A stretch of 64,000 nucleotides of DNA from Undibacterium sp. (GTDB lineage Bacteria; Pseudomonadota; Gammaproteobacteria; Burkholderiales; Burkholderiaceae_D). How positions within the stretch are numbered: position 1 is the first letter of the stretch; every line of letters begins with the position of its first letter. Below are positions 40,844-49,129 of the stretch, piece by piece. The notes below the pieces were generated by a model that did no database searches, was not told where the DNA came from, and was given only the letters and a program-made list of their open reading frames with translations. The DNA is taken from the NCBI GenBank assembly GCA_030645915.1, contig JAUSNO010000020.1, positions 1-64,000 on the forward strand, in the 5' to 3' direction. The translations under genes and the position numbers were made by a program.

Positions 40844-41527
40844 TCAGGTGTTCCGCTTGCTATCCACAAATTCGAGCACATCCACCAGACTGCGTCCCTC
40901 CCCGTGCGGTCTCACGCCCAATTCTTCTAATGGTGCGGCATGTCGATTGACCCAGAAAGTGGTGTAACCAAACCAGCTGGCACAACACGCATCCCAGCAA
41001 TTACTGGAGACAAACAAAATGTTCTTTGCTGGCAAACCAAATGTGTCCGGTGCCATTTGATACGCTTCCGGCGCAGTCTTGAATTTTTTAACCAGATCCA
41101 CTGACAAGAGATGGGTAAATATGCCTTGCATATTGGCCGCATCCACCGCTGATTGCAGCATCTGCGGATTTCCATTGGACAGAACCGCAAGTTTGAAACC
41201 GCGAGTGCTCAATTCTTGCAGCACCGATAAATTTTCAGGGAATGCCTGCAAGCGCGCATATTGCCCCATCAGTGCACTTTGCGCATCGAGATTAAGACGC
41301 AAGCCTAATTTCTTGCATGAAAAAATCAGTGCGTCCTGCGTGATTTCCCAGAAGGGTTTATACATGCTACTCATGCTACGCAAATGCGTGTATTCAATTT
41401 GCTTATCGCGCCACAATTCGGCCAAGGCTTGCCCGGCACCGGGAAAAAGCTTTTCACCCAGTTCGCGTATCGAGTACACATCGAACAGCGTCCCGTAGGC
41501 ATCAAAAACAATGGCTTGAATAGTCAT
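40844..41527 (-). CDS. HAD-superfamily hydrolase, type II haloacid dehalogenase-like
   Basis: 227 residues. Motif I FDAYGTLFD has the nucleophile Asp10, motif II is LSNGNPQ, and motif III is SSNCWDACCASWFGY, the SSNxWDA form typical of L-2-haloacid dehalogenases. The cap segment YTHLRSMSSMYKPFWEITQDAL also fits. The reaction would release halide from 2-haloacids to give 2-hydroxyacids (glycolate from haloacetate), but many members have other substrates. Its position upstream of malate synthase favours a C2-acid role by inference. Confidence 0.9.
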   Translation of the reverse strand: MTIQAIVFDAYGTLFDVYSIRELGEKLFPGAGQALAELWRDKQIEYTHLRSMSSMYKPFWEITQDALIFSCKKLGLRLNLDAQSALMGQYARLQAFPENLSVLQELSTRGFKLAVLSNGNPQMLQSAVDAANMQGIFTHLLSVDLVKKFKTAPEAYQMAPDTFGLPAKNILFVSSNCWDACCASWFGYTTFWVNRHAAPLEELGVRPHGEGRSLVDVLEFVDSKRNT

Positions 41528-41654
41528 AGAAAATTAATCAAAACTACATTCGTTATCGTAAACTTGAGCGTCAAGTAAATATTAAGTCTGTATCAATTTA
41601 CCGTTGAATCAGTATATTCAATAATATTATGCGAATAATGCGACGTTTTATCAC

Positions 41655-41716
41655 TTTATCTTTGCGTTTTAGTTAAAGATAAAAGCAATTTTTGATAAAA
41701 AGCTTTATATTTATCA
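41655..41716. promoter_or_regulatory. cluster of GATAAA half-sites, probable LysR operator
   Basis: The 229-bp region between the divergent HAD and LysR genes contains TTTATCTTT/AAAGATAAA (41655-41663/41675-41683, perfect 9-bp inverted repeat) and TGATAAA/TTTATCA (41693-41699/41710-41716, perfect 7-bp inverted repeat), with another TTTTATCA at about 41647. Two dyads sharing one half-site are what LysR-type regulators need at an autoregulated divergent promoter. Confidence 0.55.
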
Positions 41717-41756
41717 TTAATTTCATCTCGACTCATTCTGCTCAAAACACACTCTC

Positions 41757-42665
41757 ATGGATCAATTCAAACAAATTTCCACCTTTGCCGAAGTTGCCAC
41801 GCGTGGCAGCCTTTCTGCTGCGGCACGCGCCGAAGGTGTTGCGCCGGCAATGATAGGCCGCAGACTTGATGCCCTGGAAGAGAGATTAGATGTCAAACTT
41901 TTACAAAGGACGACCAGGAAAATTGCCCTCACGACAGAAGGTGCAAGCTTCCTTGAAGACTGTCAGCGCATACTGGCAGAATTGGAAGAAGCCGAGACCG
42001 CAGTATCTGAACGAAGCGCAAGAGCAAGTGGGCAGCTAACCATTTCTGCACCTGCCGGTTTTGGGCGGCAGCATGTAGCACCGTTGGTACCTTCATTTTT
42101 AAGTGAAAACAGAGAAGTCAAACTGACTCTCAGTCTCAATGATCGCGTGGTCGATTTAATTGGTGAAGGAATCGACGTTGCAATACGAATTGCCTCACTG
42201 ACCGATTCCAATCTGATTGGCGTCAAACTGGCCGATAACAAACGCGTCGTAGTCGCATCGCCGGCTTACATTAAACGTCATGGCGCACCAACGACTTTAG
42301 ATGAATTAAGCAATCACAACTGTCTTGCCATCAGCAGCGATGGCAGTCAACGTGGCTGGACTTTTCGCCAAAATGGCAAGAACATGGTGTTGAAAGTGGA
42401 TGGGAATATGGTCTGCAACGATGGCGAAGTACTGCATGACTGGGCGCTTTCGGGCAAAGGCCTCGCCTGGCGCTCAATGTGGGAGGTAGGCAGCGAAATT
42501 GAAAACGGAAAACTGGTGACCGTACTGGATGAATTCAATGCGCCAGGCAATGATATCTACGCCATCTTTGCGCAACGTCGTCACTTGCCTTTGCGTATCC
42601 GCGCATTTGTCGATTTTTTACGGCATGCCTACAGCAAACCAAATTATTGGCAGAAATCCGAGTAA
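41757..42665 (+). CDS. LysR-family transcriptional regulator
   Basis: 302 residues. The winged helix (about 1-60) has FAEVATRGSLSAAARAEGVAPAMIGRRLDALEERLDVKLL, and a LysR substrate domain follows from about 90 (GQLTISAPAGFGRQHVAPLVPSFL). Divergent to the HAD-aceB operon, which it probably controls, with C2 acids or related metabolites as likely co-inducers (inference). Two inverted repeats in the shared promoter region are candidate binding sites. Confidence 0.92.
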   Translation: MDQFKQISTFAEVATRGSLSAAARAEGVAPAMIGRRLDALEERLDVKLLQRTTRKIALTTEGASFLEDCQRILAELEEAETAVSERSARASGQLTISAPAGFGRQHVAPLVPSFLSENREVKLTLSLNDRVVDLIGEGIDVAIRIASLTDSNLIGVKLADNKRVVVASPAYIKRHGAPTTLDELSNHNCLAISSDGSQRGWTFRQNGKNMVLKVDGNMVCNDGEVLHDWALSGKGLAWRSMWEVGSEIENGKLVTVLDEFNAPGNDIYAIFAQRRHLPLRIRAFVDFLRHAYSKPNYWQKSE

Positions 42666-42688
42666 AAAAAATGGGCAATCGCTTGCCC
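42663..42688 (-). terminator. intrinsic terminator of the chemoreceptor gene (minus strand)
   Basis: A perfect 6-bp GGGCAA/TTGCCC stem with a 4-nt loop (42673-42688) is followed, read on the minus strand, by a run of eight T. It starts about 30 bp past the chemoreceptor stop. On the plus strand the T-run is poor, so it acts mainly for the minus strand. Confidence 0.75.
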
Positions 42689-42717
42689 GTTTGTAAAATT
42701 TTGCAACTGAAACTATC

Positions 42718-44427
42718 TTAAAACTCCTCCCAATCGTCTTCTTTTGCCTTCGCCGGTTCTTTTTTCGGACGAGAAACCGTTGAATTGCTAATCGATTTAA
42801 CAGTTTTTTTGGCAGGAACAGATTTCTTAACGGGAGCCGGCTTGACACTCAACCCAGGCGCGTTGCTACGACTTCCAGAGTCTGAGGCATCCACTTTAAA
42901 AATACTTACCGCCTGATTCAAGTTATTTGCCTGCTCCTCCATGCTGGTGGCAGCAGCCGCAGCTTGCTCCACCAAAGCGGCATTCTGTTGGGTCGCCTCA
43001 TCCATATTGGTGATTGCCAAATTCACCTGCGAAATACCGTCACTTTGCTCCGCACTTGCAGCGGTGATTTCTGCCATGATGTCAGCTACACCCTTGATTG
43101 ACACCACAATGTCATCCATGGTTTTACCTGCATCATCCACCAAACGCGAACCAACGTCGACTTTCTCCACAGAATCATTGATTAACTCTTTGATTTCTTT
43201 GGCAGCACCGGCAGAACGTTGCGCCAGATTACGCACTTCTGTCGCCACCACAGCAAAACCACGTCCTTGCTCTCCTGCACGGGCGGCTTCCACAGCAGCA
43301 TTCAACGCCAAAATATTTGTCTGAAACGCAATGCCATCAATCACACCTATGATGTCGACAATTTTCCGTGAACTTTCTTTGATCGACGACATCGTGTGCA
43401 CCACATCACCGACAACCTGACCACCTTTACTGGCCACATCGGAAGCCTTTAGCGCCAATGTATTTGCCTGACGCGCGTTATCCGCATTTTGCTGCACTGT
43501 CGACGTCAGCTCCTCCATGGAAGATGCAGTTTCCTCCAGACTGGCGGCCTGATTTTCGGTGCGAGAAGATAAATCCATATTGCCGCTGGCAATTTCTGCG
43601 GATGATACTGCGATCGAAGCACTTCCTTGACGCACAACAGTCACCGTTTGCACCAGGCTCTGACGCATATTTTCAAGACCGCCCAACAACTGCCCCATTT
43701 CATCTTTTGACTTTGGTTTTATCTGATGAGACAGATCACCATTGCCTATGGCGTCAAATTGCTCAAGAAGGAACTTCAATGGATTGTGGATAGCGCGCAA
43801 TAAAAAGAAAGCAGATATGAATACCGCAGATAAACCAGCAAGTACACCGAGAATGTCTACCCACACAAATAAAGTAAATGCCTTCTGACTTTCCTTCAAT
43901 TTTTCTTCGGCATTTTTGAATTGATATTCGCTAAGGGCTATAACTTTATCCGAGTAAGCAGAAAATAAAGGGGGAATTAATGTCATATTTATCTTATCAG
44001 CGTCCTCTTTATTGCCTGCTTTTATCGCAGATAGCATTGGAGTAAAACCCTCCTTTAGAAACTTTTCTCTTGCTATCGTCACTTCGTCCGAAATGATTTT
44101 CTCATCAGGCGTTTGAGGTAAAGCCAGATACTTTTTCCAACTTTCATCAGATTTATTAAAAAAGTCCTCTGATCGCTTGATCGTGTTGGCGGTATCGGGA
44201 AATTCCGGATGGGCAATGGCGCGATCTAAAGCAGTACGCGCTCTCAACATTAACACTCTGGATGAGCCAATATTTTCAACAGAAGGTAGCTGATTGCTAA
44301 ACAATTCCTGAATGACCGCATTACTATTTCGAACGCCATAAATACCCATGGCACCACCAATAGTCAACATGATTCCCATGACTGCCATCGTCGCAATTAA
44401 GCGCAATTTAATTGTTAAATTCAACAT
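42718..44427 (-). CDS. methyl-accepting chemotaxis protein with 4-helix-bundle sensor
   Basis: 569 residues. Membrane helix at about 7-30, a periplasmic four-helix-bundle-type sensor (about 35-185) with RTALDRAIAHPEFPDTANT, a second membrane segment (about 190-212), HAMP (about 213-265), and the signalling domain with LEETASSMEELTSTV, the hairpin tip region FQTNILALNAAVEAARAGEQ and GRGFAVVATEVRNLAQRSA. The C-terminus ends in a linker and DDWEEF, which resembles the NWETF-type pentapeptide that tethers CheR/CheB. The ligand is unknown. A second receptor with nearly the same signalling domain and the same tail lies at 54884-56590. Confidence 0.95.
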   Translation of the reverse strand: MLNLTIKLRLIATMAVMGIMLTIGGAMGIYGVRNSNAVIQELFSNQLPSVENIGSSRVLMLRARTALDRAIAHPEFPDTANTIKRSEDFFNKSDESWKKYLALPQTPDEKIISDEVTIAREKFLKEGFTPMLSAIKAGNKEDADKINMTLIPPLFSAYSDKVIALSEYQFKNAEEKLKESQKAFTLFVWVDILGVLAGLSAVFISAFFLLRAIHNPLKFLLEQFDAIGNGDLSHQIKPKSKDEMGQLLGGLENMRQSLVQTVTVVRQGSASIAVSSAEIASGNMDLSSRTENQAASLEETASSMEELTSTVQQNADNARQANTLALKASDVASKGGQVVGDVVHTMSSIKESSRKIVDIIGVIDGIAFQTNILALNAAVEAARAGEQGRGFAVVATEVRNLAQRSAGAAKEIKELINDSVEKVDVGSRLVDDAGKTMDDIVVSIKGVADIMAEITAASAEQSDGISQVNLAITNMDEATQQNAALVEQAAAAATSMEEQANNLNQAVSIFKVDASDSGSRSNAPGLSVKPAPVKKSVPAKKTVKSISNSTVSRPKKEPAKAKEDDWEEF

Positions 44428-44593
44428 ATTATTTCCTATTTTCTTTTAAGACTTATTGAGAAAAGCTTTGTAAGAGAATACCAAAAAACGAGTCGTTAAA
44501 AGTTGATTATGAACAATATTAGCTATGCTAAATACCAAAACCAGTATAAATAAATTTATAGATATTTAGTTAAAAACATTTATAGCAGACAAA

Positions 44594-44621
44594 AAAAATC
44601 CCCGACACGTCGGGGATTTTT
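44594..44621. terminator. intrinsic terminator downstream of the cold shock gene
   Basis: A 12-bp stem with AAAAATCCCCGA and its complement around CACG, flanked by A-run and T-run. It lies 39 bp past the cold shock protein stop on the minus strand and is symmetric enough to work both ways. Confidence 0.9.
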
Positions 44622-44659
44622 ATTTGAGCAACTTTAACAAGTTACATCTGTGGAATCTA

Positions 44660-44863
44660 TTAGATACCTTGGATGTTAGAAGCTTGCTTGCCTTTAGGGC
44701 CAGTTGTCACGTCGAAAGAAACACGTTGGTTTTCTTTCAAAGATTTGAAACCTGCGGATACGATCGCGGAGAAATGAGCGAACAAATCTTCGCCGCCTTC
44801 GTCAGGAGTAATGAAACCAAAACCTTTAGAATCATTGAACCATTTAACAATACCTGTTGCCAT
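44660..44863 (-). CDS. cold shock protein (CspA family)
   Basis: 67 residues, a single cold shock domain. RNP1 KGFGFI and RNP2 DLFAHFS are intact, and the typical [11 protein letters not shown] start and [19 protein letters not shown] end are present. It binds single-stranded nucleic acid as an RNA chaperone. AGGAAATTGTA precedes the ATG. The gap to 45203 leaves room for a long 5' leader as in cold-inducible csp genes, but no specific motif was recognised. Confidence 0.97.
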   Translation of the reverse strand: MATGIVKWFNDSKGFGFITPDEGGEDLFAHFSAIVSAGFKSLKENQRVSFDVTTGPKGKQASNIQGI

Positions 44864-45125
44864 TACAATTTCCTATTATTCAGTTAATGTGGGCATGTGC
44901 CCGATAGATCGTTTCAACCAAGCAAGAAATGACAGACTGATACTGCACTACCACCTAGAATCTCAACGACATGCGATTATACGCACAAATTCCCAGCAAA
45001 GTAAAATTTAAATTAAAACTAACTTATTTCTCCATCATTTTCGTCGTTATCGCCAATTCTGAATTTGGCTCACACGATGAATGCAAATGGCTTTACAGTA
45101 TAAAAAATATTTACCATGTTGATAA

Positions 45126-45168
45126 TTGATTCGCATCAATATCCGCACCCACAAAATCCGGGTACAGT
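45126..45168 (+). promoter_or_regulatory. FNR/Anr-type class II promoter of the beta-CASP gene
   Basis: TTGAT-TCGC-ATCAA at 45126-45139 is a perfect match to the FNR consensus. A -10-like TACAGT lies at 45163-45168. If transcription starts near 45174, the FNR site is centred at about -41.5, the classical activating position. The gap 44864-45202 also contains the divergent cold shock promoter region. Confidence 0.65.
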
Positions 45169-45202
45169 CATCATGCAATTCTAGTTTTCTGAGGAGAGTA
45201 TT

Positions 45203-46603
45203 TTGATCAAATTACACTTTCTGGGCGCGTCTGGCACCGTCACCGGGTCGCGTTACCTGATAGAAACTGAAAGCCTGCGAATAATGGTTGATTGCGGCTT
45301 ATTCCAGGGATACAAACAACTACGACTGAGGAACTGGGAAAATCCTCCCTTCAATCCGAAGAGCATAGACGCTATTTTACTCACCCACGCGCACCTAGAT
45401 CATTCAGGATTTTTACCATTAATGGTAAAAAAAGGATTTCGCGGGAAAATTTACTGCACAGAAGCAACCCTTGAATTATGCAAATTATTACTGCGCGACT
45501 CAGCCCGACTGCAGGAAGAGGAAGCAGGTTATCTGAACCGGCACCACCTATCCAAGCATCCCGAAGCACTTCCGCTCTATGATAGTGACGATGTCAATCA
45601 AACTCTAAAACAATTCGTCAAAATTCAAGATCATCACAACGTCAAATTTGGTGAGAACGTCAGCGCTAAATGGATACCAAACGGCCACATATTAGGTTCA
45701 TGCAGTATTGCGTGCGACATCGAAGGAACTCACTTTTTATTCTCTGGTGATTTGGGCAGGCCCAAAGATGTCATCATGAAAAAACCGGAAATTCCTGATA
45801 GACCGGACTATCTGATTGTTGAATCTACCTATGGAAATCGTGAGCATGAGAAAACAAATCCAGCAGAACAGTTAAAGACAATCATTAACGCAACGATCCA
45901 TCGCGGCGGCTCGCTGCTCATCCCCTCTTTTGCGGTAGGGCGGGCGCAAACTTTGCTCTATTTGTTATACCAATTACGAAAAAGTAAGCAGATCCCGGAT
46001 TTTCCGATTTATCTTGATAGCCCGATGTCGGAAAGTGCAACGACTATTTATCATCGTTTTGAAGAAGATCTGAGACTTGATCCGGATGATGTTGATGGAA
46101 TGATCGGCATGACAAAATGCGTAAAAACTCCCGAGGAATCCAAAAAATTGAATTCAGAGAGATGGCCAAAAATCATTATTTCTGCCAGCGGTATGGCAAC
46201 AGGAGGTCGGGTATTACATCACATGAAGAATATGGCGCCGGATGACAAGAACGCGATTCTTTTCTGCGGTCATCAAGCTGGCGGAACGCGCGGCGAATCG
46301 TTGGTCAATGGTGCGCAGACGGTTCGAATTCACGGACAGGACATAAGGGTACGTGCCAAAATCATAAAAATTGATGGCCTGTCAGCGCATGCGGATGGAA
46401 ATGAAATCATAGCTTGGCTAAGCCACTTCAAACTGGCACCAATTCGTACTTTTATTACCCATGGAGAACCAGCCTCAGCAGATGGGTTGCGAATAAAAAT
46501 TGAAAGAGAACTCAACTGGTCATGCGAAGTCCCTGAACACCTTAGTTGTTATCACATCGAAGGACAGCAAGTGCGCCGCGCGCAGGCTCATTTAAAGAAA
46601 TAA
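45203..46603 (+). CDS. MBL-fold beta-CASP exonuclease-like protein (RNA specificity domain)
   Basis: 466 residues. The metallo-beta-lactamase fold has HAHLDHSGFLP (HxHxDH), the His of WIPNGHILGSC, the Asp of FSGDLGRP, and later His ligands in ITHGEP. The beta-CASP insert is shown by ESTYGNREH, IPSFAVGRAQTLLYLL, ISASGMATGGRVLHHM and the RMMBL end VRAKIIKIDGLSAHAD. The family includes CPSF73-like RNA nucleases. The start is TTG 45203 because GAGGAGAG lies 5-6 nt upstream and no ATG is near the conserved KLHFLGASGTVTGSRYL. An FNR-type promoter lies upstream, suggesting oxygen-limited expression. Confidence 0.93.
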   Translation: MIKLHFLGASGTVTGSRYLIETESLRIMVDCGLFQGYKQLRLRNWENPPFNPKSIDAILLTHAHLDHSGFLPLMVKKGFRGKIYCTEATLELCKLLLRDSARLQEEEAGYLNRHHLSKHPEALPLYDSDDVNQTLKQFVKIQDHHNVKFGENVSAKWIPNGHILGSCSIACDIEGTHFLFSGDLGRPKDVIMKKPEIPDRPDYLIVESTYGNREHEKTNPAEQLKTIINATIHRGGSLLIPSFAVGRAQTLLYLLYQLRKSKQIPDFPIYLDSPMSESATTIYHRFEEDLRLDPDDVDGMIGMTKCVKTPEESKKLNSERWPKIIISASGMATGGRVLHHMKNMAPDDKNAILFCGHQAGGTRGESLVNGAQTVRIHGQDIRVRAKIIKIDGLSAHADGNEIIAWLSHFKLAPIRTFITHGEPASADGLRIKIERELNWSCEVPEHLSCYHIEGQQVRRAQAHLKK

Positions 46604-46700
46604 GGCACATCAGAGAAGCTGAATATAAAATTTCGGATGAGATACCCTTTGTCATTAATTCCCTCTACACTGATGGCTCGGGAATTAATGACTGTAAAAA

Positions 46701-47138
46701 ATGAAATTTAGCCATCTGTCTAACGTAACAAAAAATATCCCTTGCCAATTATTAGTCATAGGGATGTCAATGATGACACTGTTCACCAGTGCATCTCATG
46801 CCGCACCTTTACTTAAATGTTCAGTCAGTTATGCAGGCAGTACACAGATTATTGAGACGAGCATAACAAGCAAACCGTATGATGTCGCATCAGTCGATAT
46901 TGGCGAGCGTTTTCGCTTTAAAGCGATAATGGTCGGCGTTGGCAATCAGATTGACTACATCAAGCTTTATGCGTATTTTCAAACGCGCCAAAACGATATT
47001 CCCATTCATCAGGCTACCTATTTACCGCCGTTCACTTCATCAAACGCGCCACTTAAGCTAACACCATTCAATCATCTCTATGCTGGCGAGGTGGAGCGCG
47101 AATTACAATATCAATGCACCCTGCAAGGAACAGCGTAA
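46701..47138 (+). CDS. exported hypothetical protein
   Basis: 145 residues, not recognised. A hydrophobic segment at about 14-32 ends in SHAAP, a likely signal peptidase site, so the mature protein of about 110 residues is periplasmic. It has two Cys (LLKCSVSY and YQCTLQ near the ends) that could form a disulfide and a beta-rich pattern. The stop codon overlaps the start of the next gene by one base (TAATG), which indicates translational coupling and a joint role with the CapA-like protein. Confidence 0.7.
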   Translation: MKFSHLSNVTKNIPCQLLVIGMSMMTLFTSASHAAPLLKCSVSYAGSTQIIETSITSKPYDVASVDIGERFRFKAIMVGVGNQIDYIKLYAYFQTRQNDIPIHQATYLPPFTSSNAPLKLTPFNHLYAGEVERELQYQCTLQGTA

Positions 47139-48133
47139 TGAAGAAAATACTCTATTGCCTTTGCGTCAGCATTTTTTTATTATCAGAATTGGCAAACGCA
47201 GCTGAACAAGATGACAAAACGGTCAGTATTTTATTTGCAGGCGACATTGTGCTCGATGGCAAGCCCGGCAAAGAAGTGGAACAAGGCAAAGACCCCTTCA
47301 GCGCTTTTTCTGCAATATTTGCCCAAGCTGACATTCGCATTGCCAACCTTGAATGTGTGGTCGCCACAACGGGAGATGCTGCCGAGAAAAATTTTACGTT
47401 CCGCGCCCATCCTCGTACTCTCAAGATATTAAATCGCCATTTCGATGCAGTCACTATAGCAAATAATCATTCTGGTGATTTTGGGCGCAATGCGTTTAAG
47501 GAGATGCTGGGATTATTGGATCAACATAAGCTGGGGCGATTTGGTGGCGGCCACAACTTGAAAGAGGCGCATACGCCATTGATCATTGAACGCAAAGGAT
47601 TGCGTATTGCCCTACTTGGTTACGATGAATTTATGCCGCGTAGCTTTGAGGCAGACTTCGACGCTGCAGGTGTTGCATGGAGCGAAGATGAACAAGTGGT
47701 GAGCGATATTAAATTTGCCCGACTACATTACAAAGCTGATCTGGTTATTCCTTTCATGCACTGGGGATGGGAAAATGAATTAACTGCAGGCAACAGGCAG
47801 CGTCAACTTGCCCGTACGATGATTGATGCCGGTGCTGACGCGGTCATAGGTACACACCCACATGTGGTGCAAGATGTAGAGCAATATCAAGGCAAGCCAA
47901 TTATTTACAGCATTGGAAATTTTATGATGGATGCGTTGGACAATGATGCACAAACCAAGGGCTGGGTTCTGCGCCTGAAATTGAATCGTCAAGGTGTGCA
48001 GTCGTGGGAAACACGGCTGGCCCAAATTAATTCGGAAGGAATTCCTAGCCCTGTTCCTGAAGCAAAAACACCTTGCTGGGATAAGAAAATGGATAAGGTC
48101 AGTCTGTGTAAAAATCAGCTAAATTGGCACTAA
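47138..48133 (+). CDS. CapA-family (PGA_cap) calcineurin-like protein, exported
   Basis: 331 residues from ATG 47138, which overlaps the preceding stop by one base. A signal peptide (KKILYCLCVSIFLLSELANAA) precedes the PGA_cap domain. Metal-site motifs are visible: FAGDIVLDG, ANLECVV, ANNHSGDFG, MHWGWENEL and GTHPHVVQDVEQY. CapA-like proteins are metallophosphoesterase relatives linked to poly-gamma-glutamate capsule export or hydrolysis. No capB/capC genes are nearby, so here it is more likely a stand-alone periplasmic hydrolase. Function is unproven. Confidence 0.87.
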   Translation: MKKILYCLCVSIFLLSELANAAEQDDKTVSILFAGDIVLDGKPGKEVEQGKDPFSAFSAIFAQADIRIANLECVVATTGDAAEKNFTFRAHPRTLKILNRHFDAVTIANNHSGDFGRNAFKEMLGLLDQHKLGRFGGGHNLKEAHTPLIIERKGLRIALLGYDEFMPRSFEADFDAAGVAWSEDEQVVSDIKFARLHYKADLVIPFMHWGWENELTAGNRQRQLARTMIDAGADAVIGTHPHVVQDVEQYQGKPIIYSIGNFMMDALDNDAQTKGWVLRLKLNRQGVQSWETRLAQINSEGIPSPVPEAKTPCWDKKMDKVSLCKNQLNWH

Positions 48134-48204
48134 GGACTCGTTAGGGAATAACCTGAGTTTTCTATTTCTTGACAAGCTCTAACTGAGTGATCGACTTTCT
48201 TCAA

Positions 48205-48507
48205 TTATTTTTTTGCATGCGTTACGGCTAAAACCAAATCAGTCAATGCGACTGCAACACAGGGCAAAATCAGGCCACTTTCTTTTTCTTCCTGACTCAG
48301 GCCAGGCCACGTTATCCGGTAAGCGACCTGCCCGCTGACCAGCGTGCACATGCACGTACGGCAAGTGCCGTTACGGCATGAATTTGGTAATGCGATTCCG
48401 TTCGCCAATGCGGCCTCCAGAACGCTGAGGTGCGGCGATGCGTAAAATTGCCATCCCTCACGCTGCAACTCAATCGTAAAGTCTTGATGTTTTTGTTCAC
48501 TGTTCAT
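48205..48507 (-). CDS. [2Fe-2S] plant-type ferredoxin
   Basis: About 100 residues from ATG 48507 (GTG 48531 is an alternative). Cluster ligands: SCRNGTCRTCMC, giving C-x4-C-x2-C, and a fourth Cys in LILPCVAVA. The N-terminal DFTIELQREGWQFYASPHLSVLEAAL strand pattern is typical of the fold. It is a soluble electron carrier. No oxygenase or reductase is adjacent, so its partner is unknown. Confidence 0.88.
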   Translation of the reverse strand: MNSEQKHQDFTIELQREGWQFYASPHLSVLEAALANGIALPNSCRNGTCRTCMCTLVSGQVAYRITWPGLSQEEKESGLILPCVAVALTDLVLAVTHAKK

Positions 48508-48707
48508 CAGGAAATTGCCTAAACAAAACACACTTTAAAATCATCAAACATCCCACATCGACGCTTAAATCGACGATGTAGCGTCTTCGATCAAAAATAC
48601 GTTTGCAAATTGAATCAAATACCCATTGATGTTAAAACAGATACCTTGTCTTTAGTGATTATTATGACTATATTTGAATTCCGACATTAACTTTCAGGAG
48701 CTTAGAA

Positions 48708-49046
48708 ATGGTCGCAGCTGAATTACTAAGACAACAATCCAAACGTCAAGAATATGCAGAACGAAGAAACAGAAATGTTTCATTTTTCACATTAAAACAA
48801 CTGGCTCCTTGGGAAGTCGTGGATGGCGAGATGCTGGAAGAAGGATATGCGTCCGAAGATGCCATGCCATCAGGAAAAATGCGGGAAGTTTGTCCTTATT
48901 GCACCAATACTCCACTCGCATTGATTTTGCGTCATAAGCACGTAAAACGTGCGCACTTATTTTGTCAAAACTGTACCAGGTGTTTTGATGCCCTCTTTCC
49001 GGATGGGACTTCAGCATTAGCGATTGGTGCAGTAATGCTGCCCTAA
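48708..49046 (+). CDS. small zinc-ribbon hypothetical protein
   Basis: 112 residues, not recognised. CAGGAGCTTAGAA gives a good Shine-Dalgarno before the ATG, which supports that it is real. The N-terminal half is charged (AELLRQQSKRQEYAERRNRNV). The C-terminal half has two Cys pairs, CPYC and CQNC, spaced about 30 residues apart, plus a later Cys (TRCFDALFP), a probable zinc ribbon. It stands alone between the ferredoxin gene and a strong stem-loop. It could be a small regulatory or scaffolding protein. Confidence 0.7.
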   Translation: MVAAELLRQQSKRQEYAERRNRNVSFFTLKQLAPWEVVDGEMLEEGYASEDAMPSGKMREVCPYCTNTPLALILRHKHVKRAHLFCQNCTRCFDALFPDGTSALAIGAVMLP

Positions 49047-49060
49047 TTTAATGTGACGTG

Positions 49061-49098
49061 ATGCGCCTCCCAAGACATTTCCATGTCTGGAGGCGCAT
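49061..49098. terminator. large stem-loop between convergent genes
   Basis: ATGCGCCTCC (49061-49070) pairs with GGAGGCGCAT (49089-49098), and inside it AGACAT/ATGTCT continue the stem across a 2-nt bulge, with a TTCC loop. It lies between the zinc-ribbon gene and the convergent SCP2-like gene. Neither side has a good T-run, so it is either a weak bidirectional terminator or a 3' stabilising structure. Confidence 0.6.
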
Positions 49099-49129
49099 AG
49101 ATGTTATTGCTCTATTTCAACATTTTGCA

